This document shows, piece after piece, positions 43,980-52,209 of a stretch of DNA of 64,000 bases. The translations under genes were made by a program, and so were the position numbers. The stretch is from Lachnospiraceae bacterium (GTDB lineage: Bacteria > Bacillota > Clostridia > Lachnospirales > Lachnospiraceae). Numbering within the stretch: the stretch's first letter is position 1; each line of letters begins with the position of its first letter. The DNA is taken from the NCBI GenBank assembly GCA_030527645.1, contig JAUNAJ010000009.1, positions 27,889 to 91,888 on the forward strand, written 5' to 3'. The notes under the pieces are model-generated. The model had not been told where the DNA came from, searched no databases, and saw nothing but the letters and a program-made list of their open reading frames with translations.

Positions 43980-44882
43980 ATGAGCAGAAGAGAATACGAA
44001 AACTTTGAAAAAATCCCCTTCGGGGAGGCAAACAGCAATATTCAAAATGCCTGCCTGGTGCTGGAGGGAGGCGCCTTCAGAGGTCTTTACAATCAGGGCG
44101 TTACGGATGCCTGGATGAAGCATGGTCTGAATTTCGGCTGCGTGATCGGGGTCAGTGCCGGTGCGCTGGCAGGAATGAATGTTGTCTCCGGCCAGATCGG
44201 ACGTTCCGCCAGAGCGAATCTGGGACAGCGCCATAATCGGGATTATATCGGAACCGGTGCATTCAAGAGAAGCCGCAGTTTGATCAATCTGGATTTCCTT
44301 CTTGAGGACTATAACGAGATCGAGCCCTTTAATGCGGAACGGTTCTACTCTGATCTGCAGCGCTTTGTGGCGGTTGCAGCGAATTGTGAGACAGGTGAGG
44401 CAGAGTATTTTGAAAAGGGAAAATGCGAAGATATCATGTCTGCCATCAAGGCATCCGCTTCCATGCCCTTTATCTCTCCCATGGTACCGATCGGAGACGG
44501 TCTGTATCTGGACGGCGGCTGTGCCTGCAAGATCGCTTATCAATGGGCACTGGATGAAGGATATGAAAAGATCGTAATCGTTCGCACCAGAGACAGAGCC
44601 TTCAGAAAGAAACCGAAGGCAAAATACAGTGCAAAGAGATTTTATCGCGATTATCCATTCTTTGCTGAGAAGCTGGATGCCAGCAATGCTGACTACAATA
44701 CCCAGCTGGATGAGATCGACGAGCTGGAAAAAAGCGGAAGGGTGTTCGTGGTCGCTCCGGAACAGCCTGTGGATGTCAGCAGAGTTGAGGGAAATATGAA
44801 TAAGCTCGGTCATCTGTACTGGACCGGCTATCACGACGGAAAAGAAAGTCTTCTTCCGATTAAGGAATATCTGCGCAGATGA
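43980..44882 (+). CDS. Patatin-like phospholipase
   Basis: A 300-residue protein starting at ATG 43980, seven bases after CAGGAGG; the GTG one codon before is less well spaced. The oxyanion motif is LEGGAFRGLYNQGV, the nucleophile Ser sits in GVSAGALAG, and the dyad Asp is in YLDGG. It fits the bacterial RssA/YjjU-type patatin group, with a C-terminal extension containing VVAPEQPVDVSRVEG that is common in this group. Likely a cytoplasmic or membrane-associated lipid acyl hydrolase. The stop codon abuts the long palindrome. Confidence 0.88.
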   Translation: MSRREYENFEKIPFGEANSNIQNACLVLEGGAFRGLYNQGVTDAWMKHGLNFGCVIGVSAGALAGMNVVSGQIGRSARANLGQRHNRDYIGTGAFKRSRSLINLDFLLEDYNEIEPFNAERFYSDLQRFVAVAANCETGEAEYFEKGKCEDIMSAIKASASMPFISPMVPIGDGLYLDGGCACKIAYQWALDEGYEKIVIVRTRDRAFRKKPKAKYSAKRFYRDYPFFAEKLDASNADYNTQLDEIDELEKSGRVFVVAPEQPVDVSRVEGNMNKLGHLYWTGYHDGKESLLPIKEYLRR

Positions 44883-44952
44883 GTGGAACAGGGGGACGGT
44901 GCTGCCGTACCACTTTTAAAGTGGTACGGCAGCACCGTCCCCCTGTTCCACT
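44882..44952. repeat. Perfect 71-bp palindrome (GGGGACGGTG family, copy 1)
   Basis: The sequence from 44882 to 44952 is its own reverse complement around base 44917 (35-bp arms, one central base). It starts AGTGGAACAGGGGGACGGTG. It overlaps the end of the patatin stop codon and supplies the stop codon and last 11 codons of the convergent TetR gene. It has no flanking T-runs, but RNA from either strand would fold into a very strong hairpin. Confidence 0.9.
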
Positions 44953-45551
44953 ATCACGTGATTTTTTATGATTGCCCGAATGGATGCATTCAGATAAGGC
45001 ATCAGACTCTCCAGTGTAATCAGTTCACTTTCCATAATAGCGCTGTAAGCAGTGGAGTTGACCATTTCCACAATAATGAAAACCATGATCTCCGGATCCT
45101 TCAGTTCTACCTTGCATTCTCTGGCAAGATTGTCAAACAGATCCTTTCCGCTGATATTGTCCTCCAGCATATCCTCCATAACCAGCTGCCTGAAGAGTCC
45201 CCAGCTCAGGTTCTTCGACACGAACTTCAGCAGCGGTTTATTTTTTTCCAGCTCCAGAACTATATAATCCGTAATAAAGATCAGCTTATCCTCAAATCCT
45301 GTAATATCCTTTCGTTTTGCAAGTGCGTTGTGAGCGGAAGCGAAAAGACGCCTGGACCAGCGGATCACAAGATAGTCACGGATCGAATATTTATCCTTGA
45401 AGTACAGATAAAAGGTTCCTTTGGCAACCCCTGCTTTGCAGGTGATGTCATTAATGGAAGTCTGCAGCAGTCCCTTTGTTAAAAAGAGCTGCTGGGCACT
45501 CTCCAGAAGATTTTCGAATTTTTCCTGTTTGTTCTGTTCCACTTTTCCCAT
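44916..45551 (-). CDS. TetR family transcriptional regulator
   Basis: A 211-residue repressor. The start is the ATG at complement 45549-45551 after GAGGTG; a longer frame upstream lacks a site. The N-terminal TetR helix-turn-helix is complete (LLESAQQLFLTKGLLQTSINDITCKAGVAKGTFYLYFKDKYSIRDYLV), and the C-terminal ligand domain is variable. The last residues (about VEQGDGAAVPL) are encoded by the palindrome at 44882-44952 and look like an acquired tail. Divergent from the MMPL transporter gene with three TGAC-N5-GTCA sites between, so it very probably represses itself and the transporter. Confidence 0.9.
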   Translation of the reverse strand: MGKVEQNKQEKFENLLESAQQLFLTKGLLQTSINDITCKAGVAKGTFYLYFKDKYSIRDYLVIRWSRRLFASAHNALAKRKDITGFEDKLIFITDYIVLELEKNKPLLKFVSKNLSWGLFRQLVMEDMLEDNISGKDLFDNLARECKVELKDPEIMVFIIVEMVNSTAYSAIMESELITLESLMPYLNASIRAIIKNHVIVEQGDGAAVPL

Positions 45552-45650
45552 ATGTTCACCTCGATCTCGTAATAAACAAGTGTTTGTCCTTTTCCGTAAC
45601 CCCATGAACGATCACCCGTTACTGCTATTTGCAGGGTATGCTTCCTACTC

Positions 45651-45756
45651 AATATAAAATAAAAATGACCGATAGTCAACAAAATTCCAAAATAGTATTG
45701 ACTATCGGTCATTTTTGGAGTAAGGTAACACCGAAGATAAAAATGACTGCAGGTCA
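45651..45756. promoter_or_regulatory. Divergent tetR/MMPL promoters with three TGAC-N5-GTCA operators
   Basis: Operators lie at 45666-45678, 45699-45711 and 45744-45756. The first two sit in a perfect 19-bp inverted repeat (45661-45679 with 45698-45716). Each arm also supplies a -35: TTGACT at 45698-45703 with TAAGGT at 45721-45726 (+ strand), and TTGACT at complement 45674-45679 with TATATT at complement 45651-45656 (minus strand), both with 17-base spacers. A repressor bound here would cover both -35 boxes. Confidence 0.8.
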
Positions 45757-45797
45757 TTTGTTATAAGCATTTAACATAGTGTAAGGAGGACACATGT

Positions 45798-47882
45798 ATG
45801 GTTAAGCTGAGAAGAGCAATCGTAAAGCACAGAGTGTTGATTCTGATTGTATCGATCTTACTTCTGATCCCTTCAATCCTCGGGTATCTGAAGACCAGAG
45901 TCAATTACGATATCCTGTATTATCTGCCGGATGATATTGAGACAATGGTGGGACAGGATATTCTGATGGATGAGTTCGGAAAGGGTGCATTTGCCATGGA
46001 GATCGTGGAGGGAATGCCCCTGAAGGATGTGGCGAAGGTGAAGGAGAATATCGAACAGGTAGACGGAGTTGCCCAGGTCATCTGGTACGATTCCTTTGCG
46101 GATCTTTCCGTACCTGTGGAGATCCTGCCCGATGAGATCAGGGATGTATTCCTGACAGATGATTCCACCCTGATGGCCATCTTCTTTGAAGAATCCACCT
46201 CAGCGGATTCCACCATGGATGCCATCGAGGAGATCCGTTCCATTACAAACAGCCAGTGCTATTTAAGCGGAATGTCCGCCATCGTAACGGACACAAAGAA
46301 CCTCTCGGAAAAGGAAGCTCCGATCTATGTCATGATCGCCGTGCTTCTGACCTGTATTGTTCTTGCAGTCTTTATGGACAGTTTCCTGCTTCCGGTCATC
46401 TTCATGCTGAGTATCGGAATGGCCATTCTCTACAATCTGGGAACCAACTATTTCCTCGGAGAGATTTCCTATATTACGAAGGCATTGAGTGCTGTGCTTC
46501 AGCTGGGAGTTACACTGGATTACTCCATCTTCCTGTGGCATAGCTATCAGGAGAATCAGGAACGGTTTCCCGGTGAAAAGACAAGAGCCATGGAGCATGC
46601 CATCTCCAATACCTTCAGCTCAGTGGTTGGCAGCTCTATTACAACCGTCGCCGGCTTCATTGCATTGTGCTTCATGACCTTTACCCTGGGCATGGATCTG
46701 GGTATTGTTATGGCGAAGGGTGTTGTGTTTGGAGTAATTGGCTGTGTAACCATTCTTCCGTCCATGATCCTGATCTGTGACAAGGCGATTGAAAAAACAA
46801 GACACAAACCGGTACTTCCGAGAATGGATCGCCCGGCAGCCTGGATCAACCGGCATCACGGAATCTTTATTGCACTGTTTCTTGTACTGCTGATTCCAGC
46901 CGTCATTGGCTACAGAGGAACGGATGTCTATTACAATCTGGACACCACTCTTCCGGATTCACTGCCAAGTGTACAGGCAAACAACAAGCTGTCAGAGGAT
47001 TACAATATGAATGCTACCCACATGGTGCTGGCAAGCTCTGAGCTTTCCTCCAAGGATGCGAAATCCATGCTGAAGGAAATGAAGGAAGTGGATGGTGTAA
47101 AATTTGCTCTCGGTCTGGACAGCGTATTCGGAAGCAGCATTCCAAGAAGCTTTATTCCGGATGATGTAAAGGAGAAGCTTTCCTCCGGAGACTGGCAGCT
47201 GATGCTGGTACAGTCCGAGTATAAGGTAGCCAGTGATGAGGTAAATGCTCAGTGCGAGGAGCTGCAGAATATTGTAAAAAAATACGATGACACTGCCATG
47301 CTGATCGGAGAGGCTCCCTGTACAAAGGACCTGATCACCATTACGGATGTGGACTTCAAAACAGTCAGTGCAGTATCCATCATTGCGATCTTTATCATCA
47401 TTGCACTGGTACTGAAATCCGCAGTATTGCCCGTTATCCTGGTGGCAGTTATTGAGTTTGCGATCTTCATTAACCTGGGAATACCCTATTACACAGGTAC
47501 CGTACTTCCGTTTATTGCTTCCATTGTCATTGGAACCATCCAGCTGGGTGCAACGGTAGATTATGCGATCCTGATGACTACACGTTATAAAAAGGAGAGA
47601 GGAAAGGGAAAGGATAAAAAGGAGGCAATACAGATTGCCCTTACGATTTCCATTCCATCCATTCTCGTATCTGCACTGGGATTCTTTGCGGCAACCTTCG
47701 GAGTAGGACTGTACTCCAACATCGATATGATCTCTTCCCTCTGTGTATTGATGGCACGAGGTGCGATCATCAGTATGTTTGTCGTAATATTTATCCTGCC
47801 TTCCATGCTGAGTCTGTTTGATCAGGTGATCTGCGCAACCACCATCGGACTCCGGAAGAAGGACAGGAAAGAGCAGCAGTAA
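45798..47882 (+). CDS. MMPL family (RND-type) transporter
   Basis: A 694-residue membrane protein made of two similar halves. Each has one helix, an extracytoplasmic domain and a cluster of five helices with the MMPL motif (LGVTLDYSIFLWHSY near residue 235; LGATVDYAILMTTRYK near 585), which contains the proton-relay Asp-Tyr. The family exports lipids, glycolipids or toxic amphiphiles with proton motive force. RBS AAGGAGGA. Controlled by the divergent TetR. The next gene encodes a large secreted heptad-repeat protein that may be its partner. Confidence 0.9.
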   Translation: MVKLRRAIVKHRVLILIVSILLLIPSILGYLKTRVNYDILYYLPDDIETMVGQDILMDEFGKGAFAMEIVEGMPLKDVAKVKENIEQVDGVAQVIWYDSFADLSVPVEILPDEIRDVFLTDDSTLMAIFFEESTSADSTMDAIEEIRSITNSQCYLSGMSAIVTDTKNLSEKEAPIYVMIAVLLTCIVLAVFMDSFLLPVIFMLSIGMAILYNLGTNYFLGEISYITKALSAVLQLGVTLDYSIFLWHSYQENQERFPGEKTRAMEHAISNTFSSVVGSSITTVAGFIALCFMTFTLGMDLGIVMAKGVVFGVIGCVTILPSMILICDKAIEKTRHKPVLPRMDRPAAWINRHHGIFIALFLVLLIPAVIGYRGTDVYYNLDTTLPDSLPSVQANNKLSEDYNMNATHMVLASSELSSKDAKSMLKEMKEVDGVKFALGLDSVFGSSIPRSFIPDDVKEKLSSGDWQLMLVQSEYKVASDEVNAQCEELQNIVKKYDDTAMLIGEAPCTKDLITITDVDFKTVSAVSIIAIFIIIALVLKSAVLPVILVAVIEFAIFINLGIPYYTGTVLPFIASIVIGTIQLGATVDYAILMTTRYKKERGKGKDKKEAIQIALTISIPSILVSALGFFAATFGVGLYSNIDMISSLCVLMARGAIISMFVVIFILPSMLSLFDQVICATTIGLRKKDRKEQQ

Positions 47883-48044
47883 GGATCAAAACTTTGTATA
47901 CAAACCGATTCTGATAGACGCAGTTCCACGTGATCAAGGAACAATAATTGCTGCAGGATCAGGAAATATACAGCAATTCACAGATAGAGCAGCAGAAAAA
48001 ATGAAGCTGCAATGATAAACGGCATATGCCGGAGGAGACAGAGT

Positions 48045-50705
48045 ATGAAGAACAGAGTAATCCAGACAATGCTTGCAGTTACTGTATCAGCAGCAATGCT
48101 GGCAGGCAGCTCATCAGTGGTGCTGGCCGCTGACAGCAAAGTGAAAGCAGAAAAGAATGAGACCGTATATGTAAAAACAAATGCAGCAGGTGAAACGGTA
48201 TCCGTTACAGTTTCTGATCAGCTCAGCAATATTCAACAGGCAGCATCCATCGAGGATCTCAGCAGCCTGCTGGATATTGAGAATGTGAAGGGAGATGAAA
48301 CCTTCACACAGTCCGGAGAAAAGCTTACCTGGTCAAATGACGGCGCAAATGAGATCGTCTACCAGGGCACCACAGAGGAGAAGCTTCCTGTAGGTGTTTC
48401 ACTGACCTATGAGCTGGACGGCAAACAGATGACCTCCGAGGAGCTGGAGGGAAAAAGCGGTCATCTGAAGATCACCGTTTCCTACTCCAACAGTACGAAG
48501 GGAAAGAATTATGTGCCCTTCCTGATGGCCACCGGACTGGTACTGGACGGAGAAAAATACACAAATATTGAAGTGGAGCAGGGAAAGGAGCTGTCCGACG
48601 GAGAGCGGGATCTGGTCGTAGGTTACGGAATACCGGGTCTGGCAGACTATCTTGATGTGGATCAATCGGATCTGCTGGATGGCTTTGATCTGTCAGATGG
48701 TTTCTCCATGGAGGCGGATGTGACTGATTTTGAAGCAATCACCTGTATGTCCTTTGCCACAACAGAGTTTTTCAATGATCTGGATCTGGAGGATACCGAC
48801 AGCCTGGATGATCTGAAGGATGCACTGGAGGAGCTCCAGGATGCAGCGGATCAGCTGGTGGGCGGAACCGGAGATCTGAAGGATGGAATCGATACACTGT
48901 TAAGCTCCTCCGGCGAATTAACCGATGGTGTGGATCAGCTCGCTGAAGGCGGTTCCACTCTGGCAGATGGAACCGTTACCTTAACCGATGGGGCAGGTCA
49001 GCTGGTCAGCGGTGCCTCTTCCCTGAAGGATGGAACGGCTCAGCTGTCCACCGGAGCTGGCAGTCTGTCCGATGGAACAAAGCAGCTTTCTGACGGTGCT
49101 TCCAGTGCAAAAGCAGGAGCGGATCAGCTGGATGCCGGACTGGCTGAGGTGCAGTCCGGAGTATCTTCCATGAAATCTCAGACGGCGGACGGAATCAGTC
49201 AGCTATCTGCAGGAGCAGAAAGCCTGGCAGATGGAACCTCTCAGATTGCAGCGGGCACAAAGAGTGCAAAAGCAGGAGCGGATCAGCTGGATACCGGCCT
49301 GTCTCAGGTACAGTCGGGGGTCTCCTCCATGAAATCTCAGACAGCGGACGGGATCAGTCAGCTATCTGCAGGAACCGGCAGTCTTTCTGACGGTATTGCC
49401 CAGGCAGCTCAGGGAGCCGCTCAGCTCAGCGGAGGCCTTTCTCAGGCTAAGGCAGGTTCGGAGTCACTGACACAGGGAATCAGTCAGGCGAAGGCGGGAT
49501 CCGGATCACTCACGGAGGGAATCGAACAGGCAAAGGCCGGCGCAGACGGAATCAGCCAGATTGCTGCAGGCATCGAAGCCTCTATTCCAACCGAGACTAC
49601 CGTGGACGGAGTAGAGATCACAGCAGCGGCTGCTGTGGATAACAGTGATATTCGTGCAAATCTGGAGGCAACTCTCCGGGCAGCAGGAGTGGATGAGGAT
49701 ACCATTGCAGCGGCTGTGGCCTGTGCAGGAGACAAAACAGTTTCTGTAAGTACAACAACCTCTGTAACAGTTCCCGTAGACAGCACAGCGCTGACAGCAT
49801 TTTCCAGGCAGCTGAGTGCAGCAGCTGCTGCTGTCTCCTCCGGTCTTGGAGATCTCCAGACAGGAGCCGGCACTCTGGAGGCATCCCTGGGCCAGCTGGA
49901 GTCAGGAGCCGGCAGCCTTACAGCATCGCTGGGTCAGCTGGAAACAGGAGCCGGCAGTCTTGATGCAGCTCTTTCTACAGAGGGAGCGCTTTCTCAGGGC
50001 GCAGCAGCACTGCAGTCCGGAATTGACACTCTTGGAAGCTCCCTTTCTCAGGGAACAGATACTCTGCTTGGCGGCATGGATCAGCTGAAGGCAGGCAGCA
50101 GCTCCTTAAGCGCAGGACTTGGATCTCTGGAGACAGGCTCCGATACAGCAGCAGCCGGAGCGGCAGCACTGCAGTCCGGAATCGGCACACTGGGAACCTC
50201 TCTATCTGCAGGAACCGATACACTTCTGAACGGTGTAGGACAGCTGAAGGAAGGCAGCAGCGCATTAAGCAGCGGTCTCGGTACATTGGAAGCAGGAGCA
50301 GGCTCAGCAGCCGATGGAGCAGCACAGCTGTACAGCGGTATCAAACAGGTGGATGACGGAGCAGCGCAGCTGTACAGCGGAACCGTTTCTCTGGCAGATG
50401 GTGCTGATACTCTTTCCACCGGAGCAGGTACTCTGGCAGGCGGACTCATTGATCTGCAGTCCGGAACCGGAAAGCTGGTTGACGGGGTACAGCAGCTGGA
50501 TGACGGAGCCGGTGAGCTGAAGGACGGAATGAATGAATTTAACGAGGAGGGTATCAGCAAAATCACTGAGATCTTCGGCGATGAAGCAGAGGATGTACTG
50601 GAGCAGATCAGGGATATGATCGATCATGCAAAAGACTATACCTCCTTCACGGGAATTTCCGATCAGATGGACGGAAAGGTGAAATTTATCTTTGTTTCCG
50701 AGTAA
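48045..50705 (+). CDS. Secreted YhgE/Pip-like heptad-repeat protein
   Basis: An 886-residue protein. The start is ATG 48045 after GGAGGAG. A signal peptide (cleavage after VVLA) is followed by a folded region to about residue 260, then about 500 residues of degenerate heptads of the X-X-X-L-X-X-G type (QLSTGAGSLSDG-like units), interrupted near residues 505-590 by an alanine-rich insert. It ends in an acidic helix. This repeat is typical of YhgE/Pip phage-infection proteins, but those have membrane segments at both ends and this one has none after the signal peptide. It lies 162 bases after the MMPL gene, probably in the same transcript. It may be an extracellular or wall-spanning partner of the transporter, which is inference. 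Confidence 0.72.
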   Translation: MKNRVIQTMLAVTVSAAMLAGSSSVVLAADSKVKAEKNETVYVKTNAAGETVSVTVSDQLSNIQQAASIEDLSSLLDIENVKGDETFTQSGEKLTWSNDGANEIVYQGTTEEKLPVGVSLTYELDGKQMTSEELEGKSGHLKITVSYSNSTKGKNYVPFLMATGLVLDGEKYTNIEVEQGKELSDGERDLVVGYGIPGLADYLDVDQSDLLDGFDLSDGFSMEADVTDFEAITCMSFATTEFFNDLDLEDTDSLDDLKDALEELQDAADQLVGGTGDLKDGIDTLLSSSGELTDGVDQLAEGGSTLADGTVTLTDGAGQLVSGASSLKDGTAQLSTGAGSLSDGTKQLSDGASSAKAGADQLDAGLAEVQSGVSSMKSQTADGISQLSAGAESLADGTSQIAAGTKSAKAGADQLDTGLSQVQSGVSSMKSQTADGISQLSAGTGSLSDGIAQAAQGAAQLSGGLSQAKAGSESLTQGISQAKAGSGSLTEGIEQAKAGADGISQIAAGIEASIPTETTVDGVEITAAAAVDNSDIRANLEATLRAAGVDEDTIAAAVACAGDKTVSVSTTTSVTVPVDSTALTAFSRQLSAAAAAVSSGLGDLQTGAGTLEASLGQLESGAGSLTASLGQLETGAGSLDAALSTEGALSQGAAALQSGIDTLGSSLSQGTDTLLGGMDQLKAGSSSLSAGLGSLETGSDTAAAGAAALQSGIGTLGTSLSAGTDTLLNGVGQLKEGSSALSSGLGTLEAGAGSAADGAAQLYSGIKQVDDGAAQLYSGTVSLADGADTLSTGAGTLAGGLIDLQSGTGKLVDGVQQLDDGAGELKDGMNEFNEEGISKITEIFGDEAEDVLEQIRDMIDHAKDYTSFTGISDQMDGKVKFIFVSE

Positions 50706-50714
50706 AGGAAGGCA

Positions 50715-50742
50715 TTGGATTTTCATTGGAATCTGTTATAAT
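50715..50742 (+). promoter_or_regulatory. Predicted promoter of the flavin reductase-like gene
   Basis: TTGGAT at 50715-50720 and TATAAT at 50737-50742, 16-base spacer, with a TG at 50734-50735 giving an extended -10. Confidence 0.68.
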
Positions 50743-50785
50743 ATTTGATTGATGAATCCGATATTTTTTTAACAGGAGGAAGATG

Positions 50786-51286
50786 ATGTTTAAGAAAGTA
50801 AACGTATATGACCTGCCAATGAATCCCTTTCAGGAGATCGGAAAGAACTGGACACTGATCTCTGCAAAGGCAGACGGAAAAGTGAATACCATGACAGCCA
50901 GCTGGGGAAGCATGGGAGTACTTTGGGGAAAGGAAGCTCTGACTGTGTATATCCGTCAGTCCCGCTACACGAAAGAATTCGTTGATGCACAGGAGTATTT
51001 TACTGTCAGCCTCTTCGATGGTACACAGAAAAAAGCACTTGGACTTCTGGGAAGCAAATCCGGCCGTGACGGTGATAAGATCACGGAGGCCGGCTTCTAT
51101 GTAACCGAGGTAGAAGGACAGCCTGCTTTCGAAGAAAGCAAGTGTGTCTTTGTCTGCAAGAAGATGTATCAGGATGATATTCCGGTAGAAGATATTCCTG
51201 CCGATGCAGTGAAAAGCTTTTATCCCGACAACGATTTCCACACCATGTATATTGGTGAGATCGTTGCCTGCTATGTGCAGGAGTAA
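50786..51286 (+). CDS. Flavin reductase-like (FMN-binding split barrel) protein
   Basis: A 166-residue protein. ATG 50786 is preferred to ATG 50783 because AGGAGGA ends at 50780. It shows the family pattern: NWTLISAKADGKVNTMTASWGSMGVLW (flavin-phosphate loop), YIRQSRYTKEFVDAQEYFTVSLF, a LGSKSGRDGDKITEAGF segment, and a closing YIGEIVACYVQE strand. Members bind FMN and reduce flavins or act as small redox proteins. Single gene with its own promoter and terminator. Confidence 0.85.
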   Translation: MFKKVNVYDLPMNPFQEIGKNWTLISAKADGKVNTMTASWGSMGVLWGKEALTVYIRQSRYTKEFVDAQEYFTVSLFDGTQKKALGLLGSKSGRDGDKITEAGFYVTEVEGQPAFEESKCVFVCKKMYQDDIPVEDIPADAVKSFYPDNDFHTMYIGEIVACYVQE

Positions 51287-51317
51287 CGGTCTCTGATCAA
51301 GAGAAGGACAACAGGAT

Positions 51318-51371
51318 ATGAGCATACAGACTCTAACATGCCGGCATGAAGAGTTTGTATGCTCATTTTTC
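51318..51371 (+). terminator. Intrinsic terminator
   Basis: A 17-base arm at 51318-51334 pairs with 51350-51366 with one mismatch around a 15-base loop that is itself partly palindromic (CATGCCGGCATG); TTTTT follows. Confidence 0.88.
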
Positions 51372-51484
51372 TTTATCTTGTGAACCAATTCACGAATTTT
51401 TAAGAATTGTTCACAAATTGTTCGTTTTATGTCACTACTTTACTGTGATACAATGGTACAGAGTAAAAAGGGAGGTATAATAAG

Positions 51485-51970
51485 ATGAGCAAACCAGTTA
51501 TGACGAGAGAAGAACTGATTAAACATGCGGATGCAATGCTGTTATCCCATGAGAACGTGCTGAAGGACAAGATCGATGCGCTGTATACAAAGATGTCTGT
51601 GATGGACTGCAGATTTTTCAGAAAGATCTGGCCGAATGTCATTAATATGGAAGAAGTGCCCTCTGACAAAATCTATCTTCAGACGATCCAGGCGGATTCC
51701 GGACAGCCCATGTCAAGAGTATCCCGGCAGATTGAGAGACTTCAGAACAATGGTCTGGTTCTCTGGGAGCGGGGAGAGTCAGGCACCTATATTCAGATGT
51801 CCAATAAGGGATTTGATTTATATCAGGAGCAGATGGACATTCTCCTGAATTATATTGAAAGAGTCATCGATAAGCTTGGCGAGGAGCGGATGAAACAGAT
51901 CATTAAGGCGATTGCCGAGCTGGAAAGCGCCCTGAATTCAGAGATGCCGGCGGCGGATGCTGAAGTATGA
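51485..51970 (+). CDS. MarR-like winged-helix regulator
   Basis: A 161-residue protein starting after GGGAGGTATAATAAG. The middle has a winged-helix (GQPMSRVSRQIERLQNNGLVLWERGESGTYIQMSNKGFDLY), flanked by N- and C-terminal dimer helices as in MarR proteins. The promoter region has a TACAAT at 51449-51454 and two direct AATTGTTC motifs just upstream (near 51403 and 51415) that could be its own operator. An ATAGTA-TT-TACTAT palindrome (about 52064-52078) lies between this gene and the ABC gene downstream, a plausible site for control of that gene. Confidence 0.72.
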   Translation: MSKPVMTREELIKHADAMLLSHENVLKDKIDALYTKMSVMDCRFFRKIWPNVINMEEVPSDKIYLQTIQADSGQPMSRVSRQIERLQNNGLVLWERGESGTYIQMSNKGFDLYQEQMDILLNYIERVIDKLGEERMKQIIKAIAELESALNSEMPAADAEV

Positions 51971-51981
51971 GCAGAATAGTC

Positions 51982-52024
51982 AAAGCTCAATGCCTTCTTC
52001 ACAGGAAGGCATTGAGCTTTTTCC
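51982..52024 (+). terminator. Intrinsic terminator of the MarR-like gene
   Basis: A 15-bp perfect stem (51982-51996 with 52006-52020), a 9-base loop, then a T-run. Confidence 0.92.
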
Positions 52025-52209
52025 TGTTTGGGCGAATAACGAGCCCAGTTTTTATAAATATTTAATAGTATTTACTATCAGAAGGGTGTAACATGATTGG
52101 GAATCTTCTCTATCAGAGTAAGTCTGTCTCTGTGTGAGATATAAAGAAGAAATCAGTCTCTATGAAGTTCAACCTTCAATCGAGACGTAGTGTTAGGAGC
52201 AAGAGTAGA

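Noticed and set aside
45794..45799. Alternative start for the MMPL gene at ATG 45794
   Set aside because: Out of frame with the protein; ATG 45798 matches the conserved start.
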